A stretch of 64,000 nt of DNA from Agarophyton chilense (lineage: Eukaryota > Rhodophyta > Florideophyceae > Gracilariales > Gracilariaceae): the NCBI GenBank assembly GCA_030374765.1, contig JARGXX010000071.1:1240001-1304000 (forward strand), read 5' to 3'. The stretch's first letter is position 1. Every line of letters starts with the position of its first letter. This document shows, one piece after another, positions 1 through 10,703 of this stretch. Both the position numbers and the translations under genes were made by a program. The notes under the pieces are model-generated. The model did not search any database. It was not told where the DNA came from and worked only from the letters and a program-made list of their open reading frames with translations.

Positions 1-59
1 AGAAGCTGCAAGCGTTGACAGAGACTGTGTTGACGCAGAATCAGAGTATCACGACTTTG

Positions 60-640
60 CAAAGCCAGCGGCAGCAAAACAGACAGCAAAAAACAGCAGG
101 GACTTCGAATGCGTTTAAAAATCCACCATTTGTTACATTTTCTGGAAAACCGTCTGACAGGACGACAAAAAGGGTAACCAGTTTCTTCTAATCTATCAAA
201 AAAATACGGGAAACTTTTCAAATATTCAGATGACAAGATCTTTGACCTTGCAGAGTGTAACATCCAAGATAGAGCTGCATAATGGATAATGCGTCTAGAA
301 AAAGAAGACAGTAAGCCTATCAGTCTTTTAGAACTGCAGAAAACCATGATCGAAGAATTTGTTTCGGCCAACGAAATGGTTATTGCAAGGGTGAAACGTA
401 TGGACGTCCATCTGAAAGAAAACGGATCCATAGATGAGCATATTGCACGATTTGAAGACTTAATTACCTTATGTAGCACACAGAAGAATGAATCTTATAT
501 CTATTTTTTCAACAGTCTTCCGAAATCATACAAATGTAAGTTGATGGAGACGTTTCCGACCTTGCAGACAGTTGATCGAACTGAAAATACATCTATGCAG
601 CCAGTATATGATTATGCTAGGACACTGTAATTATCATTTA
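60..640 (+). pseudogene. Gypsy gag capsid fragment
   Basis: Bases 60-190 encode a polar Gln-rich stretch ending in PPFVTFSGKPSDR, which resembles the usual gypsy gag phrase PPxFxGKxSER. After a frameshift and a stop (about 190-288), the frame opened by ATG at 289 runs for 113 codons. It contains the capsid-like motifs WxMRLEKED just before and after the ATG, IDEHIARFEDLITLC, and YFFNSLPKSYK. These match the retrotransposon gag family (PF03732 type), whose protein packages element RNA. The frame ends at 630. The lesions show that it is not functional. Confidence 0.8.
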
Positions 641-999
641 AGCAACCAGGCGAGTTGCAGTCCAGTGTTCAGAAGGAACAACGTCCAAAGAAGAAAAAGA
701 GTGAGTCTGTGAAAAGTTCACAGAGTGCGGGAGTGTTCAAAGGAGACCATACCGTTTCGAAGGACAACAAGGCTGTTTGCTGAGGATCAATGAAGCGAGG
801 AGAAATTGATTTGTACAGAAGAAATGATAGGTGTTGCAAGTGCGGGAGGAAGGGTTGGAACGATTTTGATCACTGTTGCAGACAAACGAGAGATGAGGAC
901 AAGAGCTCCAATCACTCGAAAAACGAGTGATGCCGCGCTCAGGTGCGGCTTCGCAAGGCAATTTGCTGGACAATTTTCCTTACCTTTCTGCATTGAAGT

Positions 1000-1617
1000 A
1001 TGCAGAAGAGGACAACTGGATGTATGATGGAATGATAGCAGGGCATTGTGGATTCGTACGCATCTCATAAATTTATGTCAGTAGAGCACGCGAAGAGACT
1101 GAACTTGTTGCTGAATGAAGTCAAAGGTGTCGAAGTTGAACTTGGAGACTCATCGAAGACGAGAGTACTTGGCAGAGCCCTGGAAAGGGTTAAAATCAAA
1201 GGATTTTTGAGCGAGGAACAAGTCTTGGTGATCAACATGAAGGAAGACAATAGTGTTCCCATTCTCATATTGGGAAGAACTTGACTACGAGAGCACAACC
1301 CTCGAATTTACTGGTAGACAAATGTACTCAAGGTCAAACGCAGTATTGGTACTGTACTAGCGATACCTCCAGGAAGCAATAAGAATGCGGTGTCGAAAGA
1401 TATTTGCTTTAAACAGATATCGCTCAAAAAGATGTGTAGAAAAGTCAAAAAGGGAGAAGGCGAACTGTTCGCAGTCCGAGTGTCTAAGAACAAAGCGTCC
1501 ATAGCGTCCGAAGCAAATTACACTCCTGAATTTCGAGAGGTGTTAACAGAGTTCGAAGACATTTTTAAGGAAGAGTTGCGAGATGAGTCACCCCCCGCCA
1601 CGCAGAATGGAATTTGA
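1000..1617 (+). pseudogene. Gypsy aspartic protease and linker fragment
   Basis: The frame contains VDSYASHKFMS at about 1050-1080. This aligns with the retropepsin active-site phrase DSGASHxFIS, with the catalytic Asp and Ser kept but Gly replaced by Tyr. About 70 codons of protease-like sequence follow (LGDSSKTRV, VLVINM, VPILILG). A second segment in another frame (1390-1617) resembles the protease-RT linker, with EFREVLTEFEDIFKEEL just ahead of the RT domain. The frame changes and the altered active-site Gly indicate an inactive copy. Confidence 0.75.
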
Positions 1618-2028
1618 AATCAAAATCATACCAGGTGCGCGACCTCCTGTTCGGCCTATTATCAGACTTTCACCTCGGGAGTTACAGGAACTGAAATTCC
1701 AATTGCAGAAGTATTTAGAAAAGGGACTCCTCAGACTTTCTTCTTCACCGTATGGAGCTCCCGTATTCTTCATCAAAAAGAAGAATAGAGGTCTTCGAAT
1801 GGTTTGTGATTACAGAGCATTAAACAGGATCACGATTCCAGATGCTAGTCCTATTCCCTTGATCAATGAGACAATTGATCAGGTAGCAGGAGCGCGGATC
1901 TTCTCACAGATTGATCTAATCAGGGGAAACCATCAAATGAAGCTCAAGGAAGAAGACTGTCATAAAACCGCTATACACACTCGATATGGATCCTTTGAGT
2001 GTAGAGTCTTATGTTTTGGATTGACTAA
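1583..2028 (+). pseudogene. Gypsy reverse transcriptase, N-terminal part only
   Basis: Clear gypsy RT fingers and palm motifs are present: the linker IIPGARPPVRPIIRLSP, VFFIKKKNRGLRMVCDYRALN, IPLINETIDQVAGARIFSQID and CFGLTN. The phrase FSQIDLIRGNHQ corresponds to the usual FSKIDLRSGYHQ, which carries the first catalytic Asp. The domain stops immediately after CFGLTN, where the 2029-2743 repeat begins. The YxDD catalytic box, thumb and connection domains are absent from the window. The enzyme would normally copy element RNA into DNA; this one cannot. Confidence 0.9.
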
Positions 2029-2743
2029 TGTAGTATCCGCTCTAACGGAGAGAGCAGACACCTGCCACAGCGTTTGGACTGCCGATGGGTCGCTTGCGGT
2101 CAAGGAAAAGGGGTGGTAGAGCTACAACACCAGCGAGCTGGAAGTGGGGTGTAAGGCCACTATTCGCCAGCGAGTGTGAACAGTGCAACTGTAAAACGTT
2201 GATGGAACGTAGGTACGGGACGGCTCGTGAAATGGTTGGGGGCTGACTATCTATTATAGCTCGTCCGGATCTCCGGTTAAGGAATTCCAAGCGAGAAACA
2301 GAATAGTCATGATGCCCATGTTGTCTCCTTTACTTGGAGTCGGCGCTCACCTCTGGTACACTATATACTGTGTACCAGGGTGAGTGCCCAAATAAATATA
2401 TAAATAATACCCAGTGGTCAGCCACTTAGCCAAACCACTGTATGGGTATGGTCCCTAATGGACGTTTAGCTACAAAGGGTAGTAAAGCCCTCCACGTGGA
2501 TCGCCACTACATGCGCCGTTGCCAATATGGCATTCCCCTAGGAAGGGTCGCAACTATGCGCGCGCCGTGGTAGGCCACTCGACCATGACGCCACGTGTTC
2601 CACGAAGACATTCTGCCTCTAGGCATCCTATGCGGGATGCCGTTTCATATCACAATGCTGATGATAACACTCACTTATGAGTTCCAACCGCGACTTCGCG
2701 AAAAACCAACCTATCGGATTCCTCGACATAGTAGAATGCTACA
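2029..2743 (+). repeat. LTR-like repeat, copy 1 (probable solo LTR)
   Basis: This copy starts TGTAGTATCC and ends GAATGCTACA, a TG...CA structure with a 5 bp perfect terminal inverted repeat (TGTAG/CTACA). It is related to 15994-16609 throughout: both copies share GGAGAGAGCAGACACCTGC near the start, TCGGATCTCCGGTTAAGGAAT, GCGCCGTTGCCAAT and CTCACTTATGAGT. It has no coding capacity. A hairpin around 2351-2379 (CTGGTACAC...TGTACCAG) is mirrored by a different hairpin at the same place in copy 2. It sits inside the gypsy RT. No matching target duplication is found, which fits the deletion of RT sequence here. Confidence 0.75.
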
Positions 2744-3719
2744 GTTGTGTTGACGACTGACGCTTCCAAGTACGCGGTAGGTGCAACCTTGGAACAAGAG
2801 GGTCACCCCGTTTCGTTCTTGTCTCATCGACTTTCGGAGACAGAGACTAGATGGGACACCGGGGACCAAGAACTGTTGACAGTCATGATTGCGTTGCGCG
2901 AACGGGCAGTTTACCTGCAGGATCGAAAGTTTATAATACGCACAGATCATGAGCCCATCAATTATTTACAAACAAAGTCGAAACTGTCAGGGAGACAGAT
3001 GAGGAGGCTTGACGAATTGCAGTGCTATACGTTCCAAGTGGAACACCTCAAGGGCTCAATAAATGGAGCAGCTGATGCACTCAGTAGACTGTATGACTGC
3101 CACCCGAAGTTGAAAGCACTTCGACTCAACGACAAAGACTTGCATACAGCGATTCGGAAGGGATATGAAAATGATGTTTGGACGAAGAACATTCCGTCAG
3201 TTCTACGGGATGGAAAGGATCCTCCGAACAAAAAGACGGCAATGTATATCTCTAACTATAACTTTCAGGAAGGTCAGATATACAGGAATGAAAGAGGCAC
3301 TTCAAGACGTGTGGTTGTTCTACAAGGTGGAAATATTTGGGAGGCAGTTATGAAAGAGTTCCATCTACCTGGGCATTCTGGTTGGGACAAGACTTATTTG
3401 GTTTGCGCTCGTCATTTCTGTTGGAAACGGATGTTCGCAGACATCCAAGAGTTTGTGAGACTCTGTGAGGAATGTCAGTTCAACAAAGAGTCAAGAACAC
3501 TGCAGAATGGAAACCTTCAACCCCATCGCGTACCAAATGCGTGTTGATATGTTGTTTCCATGGACTTCGTGTCAGAGTTTCCGACGACCAAAGCAGAAAA
3601 AGATTCAGTACTGGTTGTTGTAGAGAAGCTTTCAAAGTGAGCAATATTTATACCTACAAAAAAGACGGTGTCTTCAATGGAAGCCGTAACTCGTCGCGCG
3701 CAGACGTATGCGGCGAAAC
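2744..3719 (+). pseudogene. Gypsy RNase H plus integrase N-terminus
   Basis: An open frame (2744-3546) encodes the RNase H domain with its acidic residues in LTTDAS, GDQELL, RTDHEPI and AADALSR. An integrase zinc-binding domain follows, with His in FHLPGHSG and Cys in LCEECQ. After a frameshift near 3545, the integrase core starts with SMDFVSEFPTTK and LVVVEKL, meets an in-frame TGA at 3648-3650 (KLSK then stop), continues through IFIPTKKT and ends at a TAG near 3720. The core Asp-Asp-Glu domain is otherwise missing. Confidence 0.88.
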
Positions 3720-3770
3720 AATAGGACGACTACTACAACTAACACTAGCCTTCTTTATAATGCTACTGCT

Positions 3771-4734
3771 ATGTTTCAGTCCTTTGCCCTCGACTATGAG
3801 CTGCGAAGGTTACTAGTCAGTTGTATATCCTTTTCAGACTTTACCTTTAACTTTAACGCGCTAACTGACGATCAGTGTCTACTGTACTTCCGCTTTTGCA
3901 AGCGTGATATGTCTGAAATCATAGATGCTATCATGGCAGTCTACGCGTACTAGCACGCAGCGTAACAGTTATAGAAATAACCCTCTCTTATCTACTTGTG
4001 TACTGCTTCGTCGTTTCGCGTCCCCTTGCCGATGGAAAGATTTGGAGCTCCTATTCGGCAAACACTACTTGCAACTGTCCGAAATATTTTAGGAGGCCCT
4101 CGAAGAGTTCTATGAAGCACGTGGGCACCTTTTAAGTAAGGACATTTGTCCTCAGTTTATCCAGCAACATGGGTGGAGGTACGCTGCCGCTGTGGAGGGA
4201 AAAAGTGGTGCCTTGGACAATTGTGTTGGCTTTATCGACGGAACAGTCATCGGCGTTGCAAGACCTGGAGGAAATGCTCTACAAAATGCAGTATATAATG
4301 GCCACAAGAAGAAGCATGCCCTGAAGTTTCAAGTGGTGATGTCCCCAGACGGGTTGATACAACATGCCCACGGACCTGTTGAAGGACGTCGTCATGATTG
4401 GACACTTTATGTCAATAGTGAGATGGAGAGAAAACTAGAGGCAGCATTGCTAGGTAGTGAGTATCAGTTCTGTATATACGGCGATAGTGGTTATAACTTT
4501 AGGGTATATCTGGAGGTCCCATTTCAAGGTGCAGTGCTGCCAGAGGAGATGCAGGCGTTTAATGCAGCGATGAGCAAGGTAAGGGTATGTGTGGAATGGA
4601 TTTTTATGGAGTTTAAGTTGCACTGGAGTACGGTGGACTTCAAGCGCAAGATGAAAATCCGGCAGTCACCAGCCGGACTTGTGTACAGAGCGGCCATGTT
4701 GCTTGCCAACATTAAGAACTGCAGGCACTAAAAC
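3771..4734 (+). pseudogene. PIF/Harbinger-type DDE transposase, degenerate
   Basis: The N-terminal part (3771-3953) has NALTDDQCLLYFRFCKRDM, typical of the helical region ahead of Harbinger nucleases. After stops and a frameshift the reading resumes near 4020, crosses an in-frame TAG near 4090 and stays open to 4731. The nuclease part carries CVGFIDGTVIGV (first Asp), a His-Asp-Trp phrase GRRHDWTLY, CIYGDSGYNF (second Asp) and VRVCVEWIF (catalytic Glu), in DDE_4 order. The catalytic triad is intact, but the upstream lesions make it a pseudogene. It abuts the truncated gypsy integrase upstream. Confidence 0.85.
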
Positions 4735-5102
4735 ACGGTGTCGCAGTACTTCGAATGAGAGCCGCCGTCCCTTGACGAATACCTTGCACATAAGGATGAG
4801 TAACGCGGGACGAGGGAGCGTGGTCGTAGGGAAAATCGCGGCCCTCCGCGAGGAGCGGGGATCGGGGCGGAGCCCCAACCACTGCTGCTCTAGGTGCGTG
4901 GTGGGTCTCTAGGAGGAGTGTCGGCCAGCTCAGGGGGTTTTTCGGTGCTTAGTTAACGCCGTAATGTTGAAGTGAAGACGTGGTGGAGGTGTGGAAGTTT
5001 GGAGGACAAAACAGTTTGATGCTGTCTTTACTCTTTGTCTATTTTACTACGAAACATATCCATCATCAGCTTCAAATTCTCCAACTCTACCTTGCTCTGT
5101 GA
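4735..5102. other. Spacer between transposase and SANT ORF
   Basis: About 370 bp between two convergent ORFs. I see no gene. It is GC-rich around 4800-4920 and contains no clear terminal inverted repeat. Confidence 0.5.
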
Positions 5103-6164
5103 TTACCGTTCATTGCGCCTCATTTCCTGCTCATGTTGCATCTCGTTTCGTCGCTCGATGCGGTCTTTTTCTCGCTCCTCACGCTCAAGTGTGAGTCTGT
5201 CGCGTTCAAGTGCAAGCTTCTGCTCGTCCAAACTCAATTGCTCGGTATCGGAGGCATGGATGGCCTCTCCAAGAGAAGCCAGGTCGAGGCCAAAGTCAGA
5301 TGACGCGGCTCGCTTGCTACGCCTTTGGCGTTTCACACGTCGACTACCATCGCCGTTTCCGTCGTCTACATCCTCCGGTGATTCAACAGACGCACCCCCA
5401 ACATCCTCTGCGCCGCTAAATTCTTCGCCAGTTTCTCCCGAACTGCTCGTTTTCCTTCTACTTGTAGCCATTTCTACGATACGACGCCCAGCGGAAAGCT
5501 TCCGATCCTCAATAGCCTTTGCCCGTTCCTTCTCGGACTCCTTCTGCTTCTTCGGATCAGCAGTCGCCTCTCGCATTTCTGAAAGCAGCTCCTCGGCTTC
5601 CGTCACCTCCCCACCTACCCCTGACATCCTAGAGAGCTTCAGATCGCTACTGTTGAAATCCTTTTGAAGGCGATTGTAGCGATCTTGAACGTTTTTGCCA
5701 TCTAGGTCCTTCTTAAACTTCTTAGAGATCACCAACGCGTTTTTGACGGACTCAAACTGCTTCCCCTTCTGACCGTAGCTCGCGATGTGAGCTTTCTGAG
5801 CCGCCACCTCCCGCAGGATCATCAAGTTTTGCTCCGGCGTGAAGACAGACTTCCTCCCCCTTTTTTGCTTGTTTTTTAAAGCCGGGGAGGGATCGTTAGC
5901 GCCGTCAGATGTTTCCGACGGGCACCGCAATGGTGGCGGTGCGGGAGTGTTCGTGGCTGAAGGGGAAGCAGGTGCAGCGGGTAGGGGTTTCGGGAATAGA
6001 GGGAGATGGTGGGAGAGTTGGTAAGGTGAAGGAGGTACAAAGGAGACTGCTGCAGTTGTGGGTAGAGGTGGAAGGTCGGAGAGAGGTTGGGACTCAGGTG
6101 TGGTGATGACTTGAGACTGGGGTGGCTTAGAAAACTCAGCCTGGTTTGGTTCCTTACCCCCCAT
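5103..6164 (-). CDS. Myb/SANT-like DNA-binding protein, probable Harbinger partner ORF
   Basis: An intact 353-codon frame from the ATG at 6164. An upstream TTG extends the frame but is not used here. Residues 1-100 are Pro/Ser-rich. A basic patch KQKRGRKSVF leads into a Myb/SANT-like helical domain (about residues 115-180: TPEQNLMILREVAAQKAH, KNVQDRYNRLQKDF). An acidic stretch, a KRQRRSKRA nuclear-localisation-like patch and a charged C-terminal coiled coil (LALERDRLTLEREEREKDR) follow. Harbinger elements commonly carry such a second Myb-like ORF that helps the transposase reach the nucleus and the element ends. It lies opposite and convergent to the transposase at 3771-4734. It could instead be a host or domesticated gene. 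Confidence 0.75.
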   Translation of the reverse strand: MGGKEPNQAEFSKPPQSQVITTPESQPLSDLPPLPTTAAVSFVPPSPYQLSHHLPLFPKPLPAAPASPSATNTPAPPPLRCPSETSDGANDPSPALKNKQKRGRKSVFTPEQNLMILREVAAQKAHIASYGQKGKQFESVKNALVISKKFKKDLDGKNVQDRYNRLQKDFNSSDLKLSRMSGVGGEVTEAEELLSEMREATADPKKQKESEKERAKAIEDRKLSAGRRIVEMATSRRKTSSSGETGEEFSGAEDVGGASVESPEDVDDGNGDGSRRVKRQRRSKRAASSDFGLDLASLGEAIHASDTEQLSLDEQKLALERDRLTLEREEREKDRIERRNEMQHEQEMRRNER

Positions 6165-9100
6165 TTTGGGGGTGACGGTGTTGCTGCCTTGCAAAAAAAA
6201 ACCTCAGGCATGGAAGGGCTTATCGTTACATAGGGATGGAAAAGAGGCGTCTTTTGGCTCGAACTTATTGGGTACTTGTTCACAGCCTTTACAGACAGGT
6301 TGTGGTTAAACGGTCACATTCGAGCATTGTTTGTCACAAGCTTTTGCAGAATTTCTGCAATGGTCTGTAATGCTGTAATTATAATGCACACAACTGTTTC
6401 AATATTTGCAGCAATGTCCTACCGTAAACTCGCCACTAATGAAATATAATCTTGTTTATATGCATGCATATACACTACCCCACCATATAGACAAATTATT
6501 ACTTCCAAACCGTCAACATCAAAGCTATTTCTTGAGCAGTAGCATCCAACCAGTAAATCCTCCTGGTCTCTCTACCAATAAACAAAATCTAATTAATTAA
6601 AGACTAAAATGGCAGTTAAACGTGGCTTGGCGGTAGAAAACAAACATTGCACTGATTTCTCTTTTCAATTGCAGCTGTTTGTTGAAATGGATACTTCAGA
6701 GGCGTGCCTAGCAGCGATTGCGTGTAAACGTATCGAGGAAATAATAGGGACATAACATATAGGCAAGTCGAAAACAAAGACCACACCAAGCTTACTGCAG
6801 AGTCCTTCGAACATGTACTATCATTCTTCTTGGCACTAGGACCGATGTGCATACTGCATGCTGGAATTCTAACAAGTTCGGATAAGATGTAGAATATGAA
6901 TATAACAGCAGTGGACAACACCTTTGGAAAACGAGACCATGCCTTTTTTCCGAATACAAGAGTGGCGCAAAAAAAGTCTGTTAAATGTAGTTATAGGATT
7001 AGGATTAGAACGTATATCTCATCAGAAATTGCCACGTCTGCTGTCGGCGTTGTGGCTCCTCCATTTTTTATTTTCTCACGGAACCCAAAGTGCTATAACT
7101 AGTGGAAACTAGTAAGAAGTACCTTTCAAGTTCCACCGAAAGGAATATTTCACAGGTGCGTGCGGACAAATTGGTTTTCACAAGAGAGGGTCATAATAGT
7201 CTGCGAGAACGGTTCCATTGAAGGAATGATTACAAAATCATTCGTGCGACACATGAACCACACAGCAAGATAGTTTGTACAACCATCCAAATCATTATTG
7301 CTTTTCCTGAACGGCCATTCCTCACGAAAAGACCTTGCCCGGATAGGGTACTGCGCAAAGCACTCTATGAAAGCTGTGATCAATGCCGTGACAAAACACG
7401 GTACCTTACAGCGTTGCGATCAAAGAATAAAAATCGGTTCAAAGAGGTGGTGAAATTCATTAGAAATGAGTTCTGTAGCCAAGAAAGTGTTTAAAAAACG
7501 AAGGTTGATTTCAATTTGGCGTGCGCTTTTTACGCTGTGGAGAGTTTTATGCGAAACACATTTCAAGAATTTTTTCGTGTCCCCGGCACGTTTCGCTATA
7601 AGATAGAGTTTCTGAACAAGTACCGCCAGCCAAAAGACGTAGCTTTTGACCATATTAAGATGGAAATCAAACATCTTAATTATTTATTATATTGCCTCTT
7701 GAAACTACCACAAATGGTCGGAAAAAAAAACTTGTACGATCAAAATCATCGTCTCGCTGCCAGAATTGGTACAAATGCCTTGAAATGGATTGACACCCTT
7801 GTAGAGATTGCAAAAGCGGTTTTTTCGGAAGGATCGTTGCCGAATTCCTAATTGTTAGGAAATATTTAAATGCTGCCGTGCTGTAATAAAATGAGTTACC
7901 ACTGCCGTTTTGTCCATGATTCAAGCTCCGAAAATGGAATACATTTGGTCCATGAAGCGAAAACGCTGCACTTCTGAGAAGCTTGGTAGAAATAAACAAT
8001 GAACAGGAGATCTATTTAAAAAATGTATGGAGACATTGTAAGCAACGATATCCCAAAGACGAAGAATTCCAACAAGATTGGAAATTTGAAGCAGTGAAGG
8101 CCAAAGCAATCGCGATTGTAGAGAGAATTCGTCATAAATAAAGCAGACGAACTCAGATCTAAGACGAAATAAATCTTCATAAGCATTATGTACATGTTTA
8201 ATACAATAATAGTAAGACTAAGTACTTTGTTGAATGCAGTACCCATCTTTACTTCAACGTTGACATTTGAAACAATCGGAGCAGCTACGTAGTTGCAATT
8301 ATAGACACCATAAACACAATGGAAGAAAGCACGAAAGTAATACGACCAACATCGCCCCCGATGGGAGTGGGGCGGAGCCGAGACGCACTCGTTCTAATTC
8401 ATTTCCACACTGCCCAGAGAAATCATTCCAACCTCTCTGATGCGAGCGTGGGGAAAATGCAATCGCTGCAGCATCATCGACGTACTTACTCACTTCGAGA
8501 GACCAAACTATTTGTCAGAGGTCACCAAGGCAGCAAAAATATGGCTTTCCAGCAACAGTGCAACATTCCTACTCCATCTATTTCTAAGTATCGCCCACAG
8601 TGCCATGTGAAAAAAGCTAAGCAAGATGAGTCAGACAGCATCACCAATACCCGCATAGCAACCCTTACAACCCAAGAGCATGTGTTACACCCTCCCCCCT
8701 CTGGCGACTGCCCATTTTGTGGGCCCACACAACATCGTCCACGCTCTCCCTCATCTCCTGTGCTCACAACGTTTTGGGTCAAGAAAGCATCGACTACCTT
8801 CTTCCCGAACTTTTGAACGCCCTGCTTCTCTAACATGCCCCTCCTGGGCGCGTTGTTTCGCCCACAGCCTGTTTCATTGGCTGAGAGCATCTACAAGCAT
8901 TACTCATTAGAGAATTGTTTTACGCGTTTGATTTTTATATAAACAACCCTGATAGCTCATAATGAAAAGATTTGGACTCCAGGAGCCACCATTGAAGAAA
9001 ATCACGAGTGGTAGAGTTATAATTGAGGCAAAAAATACGAAAATTCACATGAAGTACCATTGTAAATGTTTCATCTTGATGATTCGGCTCGTGAAACGTA

Positions 9101-10700
9101 GATGACAAACGAATTTGGAGAAGAAAAAAAACCTATGTATAAGAATGGTGAAAAATCAGAGCATTCCATTAACTTGAATTGCGGGCCAATCCGACAAACA
9201 TCGCAGCTACGACGATTGGATGGCATTCATGTGCAGGAACAGAGCTCAAAATGTGTACAAACACAAAATTGAGGGATAAAGGAATACAGAAATCTGATCT
9301 TGACAAGCATATGCCGCCTTACATGGTTATGGAGCTGGGTATTGCTGAATAGTAAAAGGTCAGGATCCTCTCTCCTCGACCCCCCTTTCTGCTCGATGGG
9401 TGGCATGACCGTCAGCGGGTCCACAACTTTATTTGTATTTTTACACTGCGGTGCAAGACTGCTGTACACGTAATGTCGTATTATCTTACTGCTTGACCCC
9501 GGGCAAAGGGGGTTTTCTTTCTTCATTTGTAAGAACACAGAGTGCGAAAACGTGACCGCTGGACGCCTAGAAGGGATACCAATACTTATTTGCTACAGTA
9601 GCCTGGCATTGTCATCCGAATACACGTAGAACACGTGCCAAAACACGTAATCAAGTACATACAAACATGTTCCTTTGTCGGCTCCCTCATCAAATACCAT
9701 GCGAATTCATTATTTCATTGAATTTCCTATAATCGAAATGTAGTACTAGGTACGCATATAACAGGGGTCTTTCCATACAAAATTGGTAGAGGATTAAAGG
9801 GTCATTGCTCCACACAGGCAGCAGCCGCTTGTAGCCGCACGTTTCAAAAACCTGGGCACACCCGTCCTAAAGTGTCTCTTTGCAGAATAATTGTCCGTCC
9901 CTCTATTATTATTAGAAATAACCCCTGTTCTCTACAATTAAAGAAAAGAGGCAATCACAATGTAATTAGACAACAAATATCTTATGTATATCACAACATC
10001 TAGCGCTCCTTTCGGTAAAAGACTTCTTGCACAACCTTCTTGAATGTGCTACACTTGCTTGCACACACTAGCTCAAGTACTATTATAATATGATAAAGGT
10101 CTTTCAGAAAGCTGTCAATAATTTCAAATGAACTAGTCATCACAAGATTGGGATTCCCGGCACTTGTTTTCGGAACTGAATTCTGTATTTCCACAAAGTT
10201 TTCAAATAGTTACAACAACTTTCTGCAATACTGTTCCACTCCACACACAAATCTGAAAGCATTCTTGATTCCGGAAAATTTGAAGAAATAGATTTTTCAT
10301 AATTGACAATAGCGTCTTTGTTCTCGGAATGCTAGTTTGGTGCTAGTATATCCGGTGAATTCATCCATAATCTTTTTTTCAAAGTTGTCTTATTCATCAA
10401 GAAATACGTATTTCATGTGCTAGTTTAACATTCAATAATGCTAGTTTGAAAATTTCATTTTAATAACTAGACTTTTTGATTATTTAACTAGCACATCAAG
10501 CATCTACTTCATGACGAATAATACAAATTTGCAAAACAAATAATGGTAAAATTCACGAGATATACATTCAAAAACCTAGCACTTAATAGTATAAAATGGT
10601 ATAACTAGCACTTTTTTTGCTCTTGTGTATCCGAATTCACCTCATTCTCAAGATGAGATGCATGATACAATAAGGCTTGTACTGAACTAAAACGTGGCAG
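6165..10700. other. 4.5 kb AT-rich region without a supported gene
   Basis: Many short frames occur on both strands, but none has a recognisable domain. A run of plus-strand frames between about 7290 and 7850 could be a decayed element ORF; I could not assign it. Stretches at 8680-8890 show overlapping frames on both strands with no family features. I see no tRNA, tandem array or LTR pair here. Confidence 0.5.
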
Positions 10701-10703
10701 GTT

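Larger units (their letters stand above)
1..3719 (+). mobile_element. Degenerate Ty3/gypsy LTR retrotransposon, truncated at both ends
   Basis: Fragments appear in canonical gypsy order on the plus strand: gag, a zinc-knuckle-like stretch (about 790-890), protease, reverse transcriptase, RNase H, integrase zinc finger and the start of the integrase core. The copy is dead. Gag, protease, RT and integrase lie in different frames with stops, the RT palm is cut off before its YxDD box, and a 0.7 kb repeat (2029-2743) sits in the gap. The 5' LTR is outside the window or lost. No 3' LTR is seen, because the integrase runs straight into a Harbinger-type element near 3720. Confidence 0.9.

Noticed and set aside
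7290..7851. Run of plus-strand frames that might be a decayed transposon ORF
   Set aside because: No catalytic motif or family phrase was recognisable, so no class could be assigned.
8319..8890. Overlapping sense and antisense frames of 165 and 122 codons
   Set aside because: Both are low-complexity without motifs, the region is otherwise non-coding, and each frame is a mirror of the other.
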